NCBI RefSeq assembly: GCF_016595495.1
Contig: NZ_JAENIM010000039.1
Location: 558,939-622,938, forward strand
Origin: Persicirhabdus sediminis
GTDB taxonomy: Bacteria > Verrucomicrobiota > Verrucomicrobiia > Verrucomicrobiales > Akkermansiaceae
Direction: 5' to 3'
DNA: 64,000 bases
Below, in pieces: positions 48,633-58,173 of this stretch. The position numbers and the translations under genes were made by a program. The notes beneath the pieces are model-generated. The model saw nothing but the letters and a program-made list of their open reading frames with translations. It was not told the DNA's origin and ran no database searches. Each line of letters starts with the position of its first letter. The first letter of the stretch is position 1.

Positions 48633-48741
48633 CACAATTCCCCCAACCCAAAACCTTCATCTGGCTGATCATCTGCTTGTTGGCTAGATTTTTTCCTCTG
48701 TGGTTTGCAATTTCAAATGCATTCATTAGAGTGGGGGATCT

Positions 48742-49689
48742 ATGCCAAATCCACCCTCATCGTCGAAGCCGCGATACGCTGGTTTGTTGCCCAAAAAAGG
48801 CTGGCCGCAACGCAACTATCGATTTTTCCGTCACCGTGTGATCCCACAGGTGGTGCAGGCGCGCGATGGTGAACGCAAGGCTCCGGTGCTGCATCCGCCA
48901 GCGCAAGGTAGCGCGCGCATCACGTGGATTGGCCACGCCTCATTTTTGGTGCAATACGCCAATCACTCGCTGATCATCGACCCTAACTGGGCGCTGTGGC
49001 ACGGGCTAGTAAAACGTCAGCGCGAACCGGGCCTCGAGCTGGACTTAATCCCGCTGGTTGATCTCGTGCTCATCACGCACGCGCATTTTGACCACTTGCA
49101 CAAAAAGAGCCTCAAGGTGATCGATTCCAAAGAAGGCATCATCGTGCCGCGCGGCAGCGGCAACTTGGTCAAGCGCTTAGGATTTCATGCAGTTCACGAA
49201 ATGAAAGTTTGGGACCAGCTAGTTTTTAACGAGCTCGAGGTAGTTCACACACCCAGCCACCACTGGGGCGCGCGGTATTTGCACGATACCCACCGCGACT
49301 ATGGCGGTTATCTAGTGAAAGCCGACGGGCTGAATATTTTCCACTGCGGCGATAGCGCGTATTACGAGGAATTTGTAGAAATTGGCAAACGTGAGCGCAT
49401 CGACATCGCGCTCATGCCCATTGGCGCCTACGACGCGCCAAGCGGTCGCGATGTGCACATGAACCCAGAAGAAGCGGTGCAGGCATTTTTAGACCTCGGC
49501 GCCAGCGTACTCATTCCCATGCATTACGGCACCTTCCCGCTGGGCAATGAACCGTACGACGAGCCAGTCGAGCGGCTGCTCGCCGAAGCCGACCGCCGCG
49601 GCGTGCTCGACAAAGTTCTCGTATTAGCTGAAGGCGTCGGGGTAGAAGTCGACGCCGACTTCCGCATGAAACACAGTGATGAGATCTAG
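48742..49689 (+). CDS. MBL-fold metal-dependent hydrolase (NAPE-PLD/UlaG-like)
   Basis: A 315-residue metallo-beta-lactamase-fold hydrolase. The metal motif HAHFDHLH (THAHFDHLHKKS, about residues 112-122) is typical, preceded by ARITWIGHASFLVQY and LIIDPNW. Further metal ligands are in HTPSHHWGARY, FHCGDSAYYEEF (Asp) and IPMHYGTFPLG (His). The HWGAR and GDSAY blocks resemble NAPE-phospholipase D-like bacterial enzymes, so a phosphodiester or lactone substrate is possible. Its last 98 bp are duplicated at 50070-50167 beyond an inserted antitoxin gene. It is preceded by REP array C. Confidence 0.88.
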   Translation: MPNPPSSSKPRYAGLLPKKGWPQRNYRFFRHRVIPQVVQARDGERKAPVLHPPAQGSARITWIGHASFLVQYANHSLIIDPNWALWHGLVKRQREPGLELDLIPLVDLVLITHAHFDHLHKKSLKVIDSKEGIIVPRGSGNLVKRLGFHAVHEMKVWDQLVFNELEVVHTPSHHWGARYLHDTHRDYGGYLVKADGLNIFHCGDSAYYEEFVEIGKRERIDIALMPIGAYDAPSGRDVHMNPEEAVQAFLDLGASVLIPMHYGTFPLGNEPYDEPVERLLAEADRRGVLDKVLVLAEGVGVEVDADFRMKHSDEI

Positions 49690-49701
49690 CCAGCTAGCTG
49701 G
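49690..49701. repeat. CCAGCTAGCTGG palindrome directly after the hydrolase stop codon
   Basis: The 12-bp palindrome begins one base after the stop. It is one of five exact copies in the window, all just 3' of genes. Confidence 0.6.
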
Positions 49702-49725
49702 CATTTTATGATTGAAAAATGGCGT

Positions 49726-49977
49726 TTATAGCTCGTCGAGCGCGAGGCTTGTGGCGCCAAACTTTTCCGCTTTTCGTTGATCAATGATCTTGGCGATATT
49801 TACATCATCGAGTAGTTCGCAGATTTCCTCGTAGCGCTCCGCGGGCACAAGATAAGCGGTTGGTTTGTTGTGATTGAGAATAGCAATCGTCTCACCACCC
49901 GAATCCTCGATAAGCCGACTTGGGTTTTTCTTTAGCTCGGAAATACTAGCTGAATAATGACTTAATATCGTATTCAT
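49726..49977 (-). CDS. Orphan Phd/YefM-family antitoxin
   Basis: An 83-residue antitoxin of the Phd/YefM type. The N-terminal fold has SASISELKKNPSRLIED and ETIAILNHNKPTAYLVPAERYEEI, the family's DNA-binding half, and the C-terminal tail is the flexible toxin-binding part. No RelE/YoeB/Doc-type toxin gene is adjacent: downstream on its strand lies the hydrolase, upstream a gene fragment. It may be an anti-addiction orphan or pair with a toxin elsewhere. It sits exactly between the full hydrolase gene and a duplicated copy of its 3' end, suggesting it arrived with that duplication. Confidence 0.85.
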   Translation of the reverse strand: MNTILSHYSASISELKKNPSRLIEDSGGETIAILNHNKPTAYLVPAERYEEICELLDDVNIAKIIDQRKAEKFGATSLALDEL

Positions 49978-50069
49978 TTATGGTCATAAATTAGCTCATA
50001 ATTACCAGCTGGCAAGGGCAATTATATTTGCTGTCGCGAGCTCAGACGCAAAACTACGCGATGATTAAC

Positions 50070-50167
50070 ACCGCCGCGGCGTGCTCGACAAAGTCCTTGT
50101 CTTAGCTGAAGGCGTAGGGGTGCAAGTCGACGCCGATTTCCGCATGAAACATAGTGATGAGATCTAG
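50070..50167 (+). pseudogene. Duplicated 3' end of the MBL-fold hydrolase gene
   Basis: These 98 bp align without gaps to 49592-49689, the end of the hydrolase gene including its stop, with 8 differences. Seven of the eight are silent (for example GTT/GTC, CTC/CTT, GTA/GTG, GAC/GAT) and one is GAA to CAA. The fragment therefore descends from a homologue that was under protein-level selection, not from a fresh local copy that then decayed. It has no start and no complete domain. Confidence 0.85.
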
Positions 50168-50255
50168 CTGGCTGGGGAGCGCCATCTCCGTCGGCTCTTA
50201 GGCACATTGAGAGTCTCCGGGTTTCTGAATTTAAGAATATCGGCAACGGAGAAAG

Positions 50256-51266
50256 TTAGTCAAGCAAGCGTCTCTCACGCTCGAGCTCTGCTATAAGCTC
50301 TTCTTCAGTAGGGAGGATAGTGCGGTATTTTGAGGCAAAGAGTTGCTCACTTTCCTTTAGCACGGAGTACTGCACCATGGTTTCGTCTTTGTCGGCGCAG
50401 AGGATGATGCCGATTGTGGGATTGTCGTCTTCGCCACGTTTGAGGTCGTCAAACATGCGCACATACATGTCCATTTGGCCAATGTCTTGATGAGTGAGTT
50501 TGGTGGTCTTGAGATCGATGACCACAAAGCATTTTAGCAGGTAGTTGTAGAAGACGAGGTCGAGATAGAAGTGGCTAGTTTCGGTGCTGATACGCATCTG
50601 GCGAGCAACAAAAGAAAATCCTCCGCCAAGTTCGAGGAGGAACTTTTGCAGGTCGTTGATCAGAGCAGTTTCTAATTTCTTTTCTTGTAAATTCGGATCT
50701 TCAGGTAGATCTAAAAATTCGAGCACATAGGGGTCTTTGAGAATCTTGAGGGCAGCGTTTTGGGTGCTGAGCAGGCTCTCTTTTGATTGAGCTTTGTTGT
50801 CTTTTTGGGTTGAGAGTAGGCGCTGATAAGTTTGTGCTTTTATTTGGCGCTCGAGCACTCGCGAACTCCAGTTCTCATTGGCGCATGTATCTAGGTAATA
50901 GAGTCTCGCTTTAGGATCATCGACTCGCATAATGGTGCGGTGGTGCGTCCAGCTCAATTCTCTACGCAGTGCGTAGAGAAAGTCTTCTTTATCATATGTG
51001 AGGTAGAATTGGCGCATATTCCATAGATTTGCCACGGAGAATCCTTTGCCAAGCTCATTCGAAAGATATTTGGAAAGCTGTTTTACTGTTTCTTTTCCAT
51101 AGTCTGCTTGCGCTGAGCCGCTTTGCTCTTCTTCAACAATGCGTTTGCCAATCAGCCAATACGCCTCCACCATTGCTGTGTTCACCGTCTGAGCTGCTCT
51201 CTGCCGTGCTTGATCGAGAATCTGGCGAATTTCGCTAAAGAATGGTTTTGTGAGTTCGTCGCTCAT
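50256..51266 (-). CDS. YhcG-type PDDEXK nuclease (DUF1016 family)
   Basis: A 336-residue member of the YhcG/DUF1016 family. The N-terminal half (FFSEIRQILDQARQRAAQTVNTAMVEAYWLIGKRIVEEEQ, LWNMRQFYLTY and the paired SWTHHRTIMRVDDP region) is the DUF1016 domain. The C-terminal half is a PDDEXK nuclease: FYLDLVFYNYLLKCFVVIDLK with catalytic D/DLK residues, then TIGIILCADKDE. The family is common in genomic islands near restriction and toxin loci and is presumed to act on nucleic acid; its biological role is not settled. Complete; a ~590-bp gap separates it from tkt. Next to an orphan antitoxin, it gives a small accessory pocket. Confidence 0.85.
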   Translation of the reverse strand: MSDELTKPFFSEIRQILDQARQRAAQTVNTAMVEAYWLIGKRIVEEEQSGSAQADYGKETVKQLSKYLSNELGKGFSVANLWNMRQFYLTYDKEDFLYALRRELSWTHHRTIMRVDDPKARLYYLDTCANENWSSRVLERQIKAQTYQRLLSTQKDNKAQSKESLLSTQNAALKILKDPYVLEFLDLPEDPNLQEKKLETALINDLQKFLLELGGGFSFVARQMRISTETSHFYLDLVFYNYLLKCFVVIDLKTTKLTHQDIGQMDMYVRMFDDLKRGEDDNPTIGIILCADKDETMVQYSVLKESEQLFASKYRTILPTEEELIAELERERRLLD

Positions 51267-51855
51267 GGATTTGAAAAATGAAGTGAATGTTAGTCCGTCT
51301 GACGCGGGTGATAAATTCGATTAGTAGCTGATGAAGATTCGAGTGTTGGATTAGAATCATCAGCCCTCACATTTGTGCCATATAATGCCAGTGACGTAAA
51401 TGCCGTGTGTCTTAAATTTAGACAGATAGAGGAGTCAAATCGCGACAGTTCGGTTAAATTTCCATTGTAGTTTAATGCTTGTAGCCGATATGGTGAAAAT
51501 AGCAGCCCCTGTTGGGGCTTGGCTTTTTGCTCTCTAGCTCACTCAGTTAGTCTTCCAGCTTGTTGGAGTTCAATAGCCGGTGTGACCTGTCACAAATTCC
51601 TGTAAATTTCCAGCTAGATATTTCCAGCTGGTATAAGATAGTTTCAGCTTAATATAGCTGGTGCTGGCTGCGCGGGAAGATAGGGGAGATTGGTGGCAAA
51701 TGTGGTCAGTGAGTCAGCTGGCTGGGTGATTTGCGGCAAAAATTTGTCTGAATTAGTCGTTGAGTCCTATCAGCTGCGGCAAAATTGACAAAAAAGTGCG
51801 ACATCTGTCGATTGATGCTTGCGCCATTGGTGATGATTATGAATTCTGCGCGCGT
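51267..51855. other. Intergenic region upstream of transketolase
   Basis: No gene seen. It contains the 14-bp palindrome TGTGACCTGTCACA at 51581-51594, listed separately, and several TTTCCAGCT words near 51604-51625. The tkt ATG at 51856 fits the family start; the frame extends to a TTG at 51760. Confidence 0.5.
51581..51594. promoter_or_regulatory. TGTGACCTGTCACA inverted repeat, site 2
   Basis: A perfect 6-bp inverted repeat (TGTGAC/GTCACA) with a 2-bp centre, about 260 bp upstream of the transketolase start. Same palindrome as at 23441, 62541 and 63533. Confidence 0.55.
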
Positions 51856-53835
51856 ATGAAGATTCCAGCTCAGACAGCAAACGAAGCACGTGGTCTCGCA
51901 ATTGACGCCGTGCATAAATGTTCTTCTGGCCACCTTGGCCTCCCACTCGGCTGTGCCGAAATCGGCTCCGTTCTCTTTGGCGGTGGCTTACGCTTTAACC
52001 CAGCTGCTCCAAAGTGGCTCAACCGCGACCGCTTCATCCTCTCAGCAGGTCACGGCTCTATGTTCATCTACTCATGGCTGCACCTTTCTGGTTATGCCGT
52101 TTCACTGGAAGAAGTGAAAAATTTCCGTGTGCTCGACAGCATCACACCAGGTCACCCAGAATTTGACGAAACACCAGGCGTAGAAGCAACAACTGGCCCA
52201 CTCGGACAGGGTATCGCCAACGCAGTAGGTTACGCACTTAGTGGTAAGCGCGCTGCAGCTCGTTACAACACAGGTGAACACGAAATCTTTAACCACCACG
52301 TAATCGCCCTACACGGTGACGGCTGCCTGCAAGAAGGTGTAGCTCGTGAAGCGATTGCATTTGCTGGCAATGCTCAGCTGGACAACCTCATTCTCATCTA
52401 CGACAGCAACGACGTTACTCTTGACGCGATGGCTGACGTTTCTCAAGGCGCTGAAGATTCAGCTGGCGTATTCAGCTGCGAAGGCTGGGACGTCATCACT
52501 GTGGATGGCCACGACATGGCTGCCGTAGCTAAAGCTGTGGAAGAAGCTAAGTCTAATGACAATGGCAAACCAACTGTGATCATTGCTAAGACTGAGATCG
52601 GTCGCGGCATTCCTGAAGTTGCTGGTACAGCAGCTGGCCACGGTGAAGGCGGCGCTAACTACGCTGAGTCTGCACGCAAAGGCCTCGGACTTCCTGAAGA
52701 AACATTCTTCGTATCTGAAGAGACACGCGCATTCTTCGCTAGCCAACAAGAAGCACAAGCTGCTGAGTTTGCTGCTTGGGGCGAAACATTTGCTGCTTGG
52801 GAAGCTGCTAACCCAGAACTCGCTGAAGAGCTCAAGGCTGGCGTAACTAAGTCAGTACCATCAGATCTTCTCGACCAAATCCCTGAATTTGGCGCTGATT
52901 ACAAAGATGCAACTCGTGGCTCAGGCGGCGCAGTGATTCAGTCAATCGCTAAGGCAATGCCACAAGCGATCACTGGTTCAGCTGACCTCTACGGATCTAC
53001 TAAAAACTACATCAAAGACGGCGGCGATTTTGGCGCTGACGACTACGAAGGCCGCAACATCTGGTTCGGTATTCGTGAGCACGCTATGGGTGCCATCTGT
53101 AACGGTGTAGCATACGACGGTCTGTTCCGCATTTCTGGCGCTACTTTCGCAGTATTTGCTGATTACCTGCGTCCATCTATCCGCATCGCGGCTCTGGCTC
53201 ACTTGCCAGTAACTTACATCCTCACACACGACTCAGTAGGTGTGGGTGAAGACGGCCCAACTCACCAGCCAGTTGAAACTGTTTCAGGTCTGCGCGTGAT
53301 TCCAGGTCTCGACGTGATGCGTCCAGCTGACCCAGAAGAAACTGCCGGCGCATGGGCAGCATCAATGCACCGCACTGACGGACCAACTGCACTTTTCCTC
53401 ACTCGTCAAGCTGTGGCTAACATGTCTGAGCTACCAGCTCAAGTACGTCGCGAAGGCGCTTACAAAGGTGGTTACGTGGTTAAGCAAGAAGAAGGCGATC
53501 TCAAGCTCATCCTCATCGGTACAGGTTCTGAGCTTCAGCACTGTGTTGAAGCAGCTAAAGAACTTGGTGCAGGTGTACGTGTTGTTTCTATGCCATGTGT
53601 TGAGCGATTCGATCGCCAGAGCGCTGAGTACAAAGAAAGCGTTCTGCCAGCAGCATGCACCAAACGCGTTGCTATTGAAGCAGGTGTGAGTGGTCTGTGG
53701 TGGAAATACGTCGGCACAGAAGGTGAAGTGATCGGCATCGATCGCTTCGGCATCTCAGCTCCAGGCAATACCGTAATGGAGAAGCTTGGAATGACAGCAG
53801 CTAATGTAGTTGCAGTTGCCAAGAACTTGGGCTAA
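51856..53835 (+). CDS. tkt: Transketolase
   Basis: Transketolase moves two-carbon units in the non-oxidative pentose phosphate pathway, using ThDP. ATG 51856 gives 659 residues ([36 protein letters not shown]); the longer frame from 51760 has no family match. Landmarks: [31 protein letters not shown], the [13 protein letters not shown] motif that binds ThDP/Mg, and TGPLGQG. The C-terminal half carries [15 protein letters not shown] and [16 protein letters not shown]. It is 44 bp upstream of the RpiB-GlyA fusion, so the two are probably an operon; tkt and rpiB act in consecutive steps. Confidence 0.97.
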   Translation: MKIPAQTANEARGLAIDAVHKCSSGHLGLPLGCAEIGSVLFGGGLRFNPAAPKWLNRDRFILSAGHGSMFIYSWLHLSGYAVSLEEVKNFRVLDSITPGHPEFDETPGVEATTGPLGQGIANAVGYALSGKRAAARYNTGEHEIFNHHVIALHGDGCLQEGVAREAIAFAGNAQLDNLILIYDSNDVTLDAMADVSQGAEDSAGVFSCEGWDVITVDGHDMAAVAKAVEEAKSNDNGKPTVIIAKTEIGRGIPEVAGTAAGHGEGGANYAESARKGLGLPEETFFVSEETRAFFASQQEAQAAEFAAWGETFAAWEAANPELAEELKAGVTKSVPSDLLDQIPEFGADYKDATRGSGGAVIQSIAKAMPQAITGSADLYGSTKNYIKDGGDFGADDYEGRNIWFGIREHAMGAICNGVAYDGLFRISGATFAVFADYLRPSIRIAALAHLPVTYILTHDSVGVGEDGPTHQPVETVSGLRVIPGLDVMRPADPEETAGAWAASMHRTDGPTALFLTRQAVANMSELPAQVRREGAYKGGYVVKQEEGDLKLILIGTGSELQHCVEAAKELGAGVRVVSMPCVERFDRQSAEYKESVLPAACTKRVAIEAGVSGLWWKYVGTEGEVIGIDRFGISAPGNTVMEKLGMTAANVVAVAKNLG

Positions 53836-53879
53836 GTCGTCCTTGTCGTCCGACCTCAACACTCAGACTTAAGGAAACT

Positions 53880-55538
53880 ATGAAAATAGCGATTGGCGCC
53901 GATCACGGCGGATATGAACTGAAAGCAACAATCATCTCTCATCTTGAGGCCGCTGGCCACGAAGTGGAAGATTTCGGAACTGACTCTGCCGAGTCATTTG
54001 ATTATGCAGATGCAGCAATGCCTGTAGCCAAGCAGGTTACTGATGAATATGCCGACCGCGGCATCTTGATCTGTAGATCTGGCATCGGCATGAGCATTGC
54101 CGCCAATCGCCATCGCGACATCCGTGCCGCGATCGTTCGCTCAGCGAAGGAGGCAGAAGTAACACGTCAACACAACGACGCCAATGTGCTCTGTCTCGCC
54201 GCTGATTACCTTACAGCTGAAGATGCCACTGCTAGCGTAGATGCTTTCTTGGCTGCTGAATTTGAAGGTGGACGCCACGAGGCTCGCCTATGTAAAGCAT
54301 CTGGCAGCACCCTCGCGGTGAATGACCCAGAGGTTTTCTCATGCATCGTTAAGGAAGAAAAACGTCAGCGCAAAAACATCGAGCTGATCGCTTCTGAGAA
54401 CTTCACCAGCCCAGCTGTGATGGAAGCTCAAGGTAGCGTGCTTACCAACAAATACGCCGAGGGATATCCTGGTCGTCGTTGGTACGGTGGTTGTGAAGAA
54501 GTTGATGTGGTTGAGCAAATTGCTATCGACCGCGTTAAGGAACTTTACGGTGCAGATCACGCTAACGTGCAGCCACACTCTGGTTCACAGGCAAACACCG
54601 CAGTTTATTTTGCAGTGCTGAAGCCAGGTGACAAGATCCTCACTATGGATCTGGCACACGGTGGTCACCTCACACACGGTCACAAAGCAAACTTCTCAGG
54701 CAAGTTGTACGAAGTAACTCATTACGGCGTTAGCGCTGATGATGAGAAAATCGACTACGATGCGCTGGAAAAAACAGCCGAGGAAGTCAAACCTGCTTTG
54801 ATTACTTGTGGTGCTAGTGCTTACCCGCGTGAGATCGACTTCGAGCGCATGGGGCAAATTGCCAAAAAAGTAGGTGCTTACCTGTTTGTTGACATGGCGC
54901 ACATTGCTGGCCTCGTTGCTGGTGGTGCTCACAACAACCCAGTGCCACACGCTGATTTTGTAACTACAACGACTCACAAATCACTGCGTGGACCACGTGG
55001 TGGTGTGATTCTCTGCAAAGAAGAATACCAGAAGAAGATCGATGGATCCGTCTTCCCAGGTGTGCAGGGCGGACCGCTCATGCACGTGATTGCCGCTAAA
55101 GCAGTTTGTTTTGGTGAAGCACTCAAGCCTGAGTTCAAAGACTACCAAGCACAAGTAGTGAAAAATGCGCAAGCATTTGCCGCTCGCCTGACTAAGCACG
55201 GTTACCGTGTGGTTTCTGGCGGTACTGACAACCACGTTCTGCTGGTTGACCTTCGTCCAAACGACCTCAACGGCGCGATCGTTCAGGAAGCACTCGACGA
55301 AGCGGGTATCACCGTGAACAAAAACTCGATCCCATTCGACACAGCCAGCCCATTCAAGCCAAGTGGCATCCGCATCGGCACTCCAGCGGTAACCTCACGT
55401 GGCATGCAAGAAGCTGACATCGAGCAAGTGGCTGATTTCATCCACGCAGCGATCGAAAACCGCGAAGACGAAGCCAAGCTTCACGAAATCCGCGAGCAGG
55501 TTTATGCCTTCAACAAGGCATTCCCAATGCCAGTCTAA
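53880..55538 (+). CDS. Ribose-5-phosphate isomerase B - serine hydroxymethyltransferase fusion
   Basis: A single 552-codon frame encoding two enzymes. Residues 1-140 are Rpi[11 protein letters not shown], Cys65 in [12 protein letters not shown] (the isomerase acid/base Cys), His98 in TRQHNDANV and the EGGRHEAR end. After a linker of only about ten residues, residues 150-552 are SHMT (GlyA): [40 protein letters not shown], and [15 protein letters not shown] with the PLP lysine Lys367. Both halves keep catalytic residues and near-full length. No internal stop or ribosome site was seen. RpiB interconverts ribulose and ribose 5-phosphate; GlyA makes glycine and methylene-THF. The tkt gene precedes it by 44 bp. 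Confidence 0.93.
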   Translation: MKIAIGADHGGYELKATIISHLEAAGHEVEDFGTDSAESFDYADAAMPVAKQVTDEYADRGILICRSGIGMSIAANRHRDIRAAIVRSAKEAEVTRQHNDANVLCLAADYLTAEDATASVDAFLAAEFEGGRHEARLCKASGSTLAVNDPEVFSCIVKEEKRQRKNIELIASENFTSPAVMEAQGSVLTNKYAEGYPGRRWYGGCEEVDVVEQIAIDRVKELYGADHANVQPHSGSQANTAVYFAVLKPGDKILTMDLAHGGHLTHGHKANFSGKLYEVTHYGVSADDEKIDYDALEKTAEEVKPALITCGASAYPREIDFERMGQIAKKVGAYLFVDMAHIAGLVAGGAHNNPVPHADFVTTTTHKSLRGPRGGVILCKEEYQKKIDGSVFPGVQGGPLMHVIAAKAVCFGEALKPEFKDYQAQVVKNAQAFAARLTKHGYRVVSGGTDNHVLLVDLRPNDLNGAIVQEALDEAGITVNKNSIPFDTASPFKPSGIRIGTPAVTSRGMQEADIEQVADFIHAAIENREDEAKLHEIREQVYAFNKAFPMPV

Positions 55539-55572
55539 TCAAGTATTCAGTTCCAAACTGAGCAAAATTTCC

Positions 55573-55609
55573 AAAGCCGTCCGTGAATCTTCACGGGCGG
55601 CTTTTTTTT
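55573..55609 (+). terminator. Terminator of the tkt-rpiB/glyA operon
   Basis: AAAGCCGTCCGTGA pairs with TCACGGGCGGCTTT (one G-T pair) followed by eight T. Confidence 0.93.
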
Positions 55610-55924
55610 ACCTTTGCGCGCCGCAGATCTGCCGCAGGCTTTTGAGTGCGGAGATCCTTCTCCGCTTTTGACTGACAGTTGGCTAGTTTTCAGTGTTCAG
55701 TTTTCAGAATGCGAAAAAATCCGCGTCTCAAATGGACTCAGATCAAATAAATGATTGGAGCAGGAAATCCCTAAGCCCGCCACCGCATCTTGACTGAGCT
55801 AGTAGCTATGAAGTTTGCTAGCTGGGCTGAGCCATTTCCAGCTAGCTGAAAATAGACGCATGCGGGTGTAGAAAAACCAGCCACGCGCTTGCGTCACTGA
55901 TCACAGCACACTGCTCACTGACCA
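55610..55924. other. Intergenic region between the glyA fusion and the VWA operon
   Basis: About 315 bp between converging transcripts; no gene, repeat array or known motif was seen apart from a TTTCCAGCTAGCTG word near 55837. Confidence 0.4.
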
Positions 55925-58165
55925 CTAAAATGTCCCATTAAGTTTGCGGCCGATCCAAAATAGTCCGAGCAGGGAAATGATCACCACGGCGCTGAGCCAA
56001 TGCGACCACAGCGGCGTGCGTGTTTCCAGCGGTTTTGGCGCTGGCAGCGAACCAATCTCGCGGATCAAATCGCTGAGCTTATCGGATTGTAAAACTCGTC
56101 CTTGAGAAATGCGTGATAATTCATCCAAAACTTCGGGTCTAGCTGGCTGGCCGATCATCTCGATAGCGGCACCCTGAGCGATGAGTGTGGATTCCACCAC
56201 CTTGTCACTAGCGAGCGTGGTGAAAGCATTCACTTTCCACGCGCCGGTTTGGTTGATTTTCACCCGACCACTATAAGCACCCCAAGCACCTTCCGCGCGG
56301 GTGAGTGCCATGCGCTGGGTTTTTCCAGCTGGATCGATGACGTCCACAATGACCTCGCCAGATTCTAGCGGCGCGCCATTTTCATCAAAGGCATTGGCAT
56401 TGATGGTAACGGTTTCGCCGGGAGCTGGACGATCGGGGGTGAAATACATGCGCACACGTTCGCCAGCTGCCATATTTCGCTGGTATGACATCCAGCGGGC
56501 GACTTGCCCCCAGAATCGATAATGATAGAGGTCTTCCACGCCGCGGCGCCACCGCCATGCTGAGTCGTGACCGAGGAAGAGCACTTTGCCATTGCCAGAT
56601 AGCTGGGTGACCAAAAGCGGAATGCGGTTACCTGATTGGTTGCGACGGTTGGCGTGAACGCCCAGCACATCGGTGCCGCCTTTGGCTTTGATCACTGGCG
56701 CGTGCCAATAAAATCCCGGAAGGTTTTTCCAGATCTCTGGGTTTTCTTCTTCCGTATCACCGAGCATGGTGAGCAGTGAGCCGGCACCTTGGCTGGTCAA
56801 GTTGAGTTTGGAGTCGACCGAATCACGAATGCCTTCTTTTTGTTTGGCGTCCATGATCACTGGGATCAGATCTCCCAGCGGGCTGTCCATCAGGGTGAAT
56901 TGATTTCCCTGTGGCCCGGGGATGAAAACGATGCCGCTGGCTTGTTGTTCAACCAGACCGCGTAGCAGCTCAGCTTGCTTGCTGGTCAGCTGGTCGTTGC
57001 CAATGCCAACGTCGCCGAGGAAAACCACATCGTATTTCTGCAGCTCTTCTAGGTCTTCGGGAAATTGCTGAATGTAGCCAGGCCCGTCACCAGTGCCCAG
57101 CTGCGGGTGCAGCATCAAGCAATCCACGTCCACGCCGGGGTCGCGGTAAAGCGCGTTGCGAATGAATCGATATTCCCAGCGCGGCAGGGTATCGATGACC
57201 AGCACTTTGATGGATTCATTGCGGCCAGAGATGGTGAATTGGCGGCTATTGTTGCTTTCTACTACTTCGCCTTGCGCTACTGGGATGGAAATTTCCAGCG
57301 TAGCATTTTGTTCATCCTGAATGCGCCAGAGCACGGCATCGTGGTATTCGGCGCCAGCTGGAATGGTGATGGATTTGGAAACTTCTAGCTTTGAGTTGAT
57401 GTCGCGCAGTCTCACTGTGGTGCGCACGTCACGCTGCAGCGAGCTTTTGATGATAAAGGGAATCTGCACGTTTTCGCCAATGATACCATAGGTGGGTGCG
57501 GTGACTTTGGCGAGCTCGAGGTCCGGCAGTCGTGTCTGGCTGCCTACGGGGATGGCAAATAAAGGTACTTTGCGACTGCGCATTTTTTGCGCGGCTGCGA
57601 CGGGAGCGCCACCTTCATTCCAATCGCCATCGGTCAGCATGATCACGGCGAGCAGGTTGTCGCGTGATTCGAGTGTATTTTCCAGCGCGGCGCGTATATC
57701 TGTGCCGCTCATGCTGGCGAGTTCATCGTCGGCATCAGCTGGAGGCGCAGAGAATGATTCCTCGGTGATGGTGAATTCGGATTGTTCATTGAGGCCAGCA
57801 AACATGTCGGACTTCATGATGCGATCGATCCAGCTGGAGCGCGAAACCACTTCCTGACGCGGATCCACAGCCATCGGCAAACGTGCGTCGACGGTTTTCA
57901 TCGATAGCGAGGCGTCGGTTAAGATGACTACTTCTGGTTTGCTTGTCGGGATTTTTTGCGTGCGCCATTCCGGCTGCCACAACAAAGCAACCACCAAACA
58001 GCCAACCAAAAATCGAGTTCCTTCCAGCAATACCGCGCGCACTGGCCGTTGAGATCGGCGAATGGCCACAACACACAGCGCGGCCAGTATTGCCAGCGCA
58101 ATCAGGCTGAGGGCAAATACCCACGGGCTGGCTGAAAAGTGGACTTGGAAAATGCGAAAATTCAC
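55925..58165 (-). CDS. VWA-domain membrane protein (MoxR operon, last gene)
   Basis: A 746-residue protein starting at GTG 58165. Two N-terminal membrane helices (about 12-36 and 45-64) precede a von Willebrand A domain with the metal site DASLSMKTVDARL (about 88-100) and MLTDGDWNEGG. The middle is a beta-rich region plus a glutamine-amidotransferase-like segment (YDVVFLGDVGIGNDQL, GIVFIPGPQGNQF), typical of this gene in Planctomycetes and Verrucomicrobia. One further helix closes the C-terminus. It follows the BatA-like gene by 8 bp, so both are translated together. Role: probably envelope assembly or stress, inferred from the operon. Confidence 0.82.
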   Translation of the reverse strand: MNFRIFQVHFSASPWVFALSLIALAILAALCVVAIRRSQRPVRAVLLEGTRFLVGCLVVALLWQPEWRTQKIPTSKPEVVILTDASLSMKTVDARLPMAVDPRQEVVSRSSWIDRIMKSDMFAGLNEQSEFTITEESFSAPPADADDELASMSGTDIRAALENTLESRDNLLAVIMLTDGDWNEGGAPVAAAQKMRSRKVPLFAIPVGSQTRLPDLELAKVTAPTYGIIGENVQIPFIIKSSLQRDVRTTVRLRDINSKLEVSKSITIPAGAEYHDAVLWRIQDEQNATLEISIPVAQGEVVESNNSRQFTISGRNESIKVLVIDTLPRWEYRFIRNALYRDPGVDVDCLMLHPQLGTGDGPGYIQQFPEDLEELQKYDVVFLGDVGIGNDQLTSKQAELLRGLVEQQASGIVFIPGPQGNQFTLMDSPLGDLIPVIMDAKQKEGIRDSVDSKLNLTSQGAGSLLTMLGDTEEENPEIWKNLPGFYWHAPVIKAKGGTDVLGVHANRRNQSGNRIPLLVTQLSGNGKVLFLGHDSAWRWRRGVEDLYHYRFWGQVARWMSYQRNMAAGERVRMYFTPDRPAPGETVTINANAFDENGAPLESGEVIVDVIDPAGKTQRMALTRAEGAWGAYSGRVKINQTGAWKVNAFTTLASDKVVESTLIAQGAAIEMIGQPARPEVLDELSRISQGRVLQSDKLSDLIREIGSLPAPKPLETRTPLWSHWLSAVVIISLLGLFWIGRKLNGTF

Positions 58166-58173
58166 GAGTTAAA

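Noticed and set aside
47002..48687. Family of plus-strand frames beginning MAQPWGYGM or MAQPWDYGM
   Set aside because: They coincide with the hairpin train of array C; similarity between them follows the repeat unit, not codon-level selection, and lengths vary with unit breaks.
50022..50246. 74-codon minus-strand frame over the hydrolase fragment
   Set aside because: It is antisense to the duplicated 3' end, and the fragment's silent-change pattern supports the plus-strand frame only.
51581..51594. CRP/FNR binding site
   Set aside because: The half sites TGTGA and TCACA are 4 bp apart, not 6, so it does not fit the known consensus.
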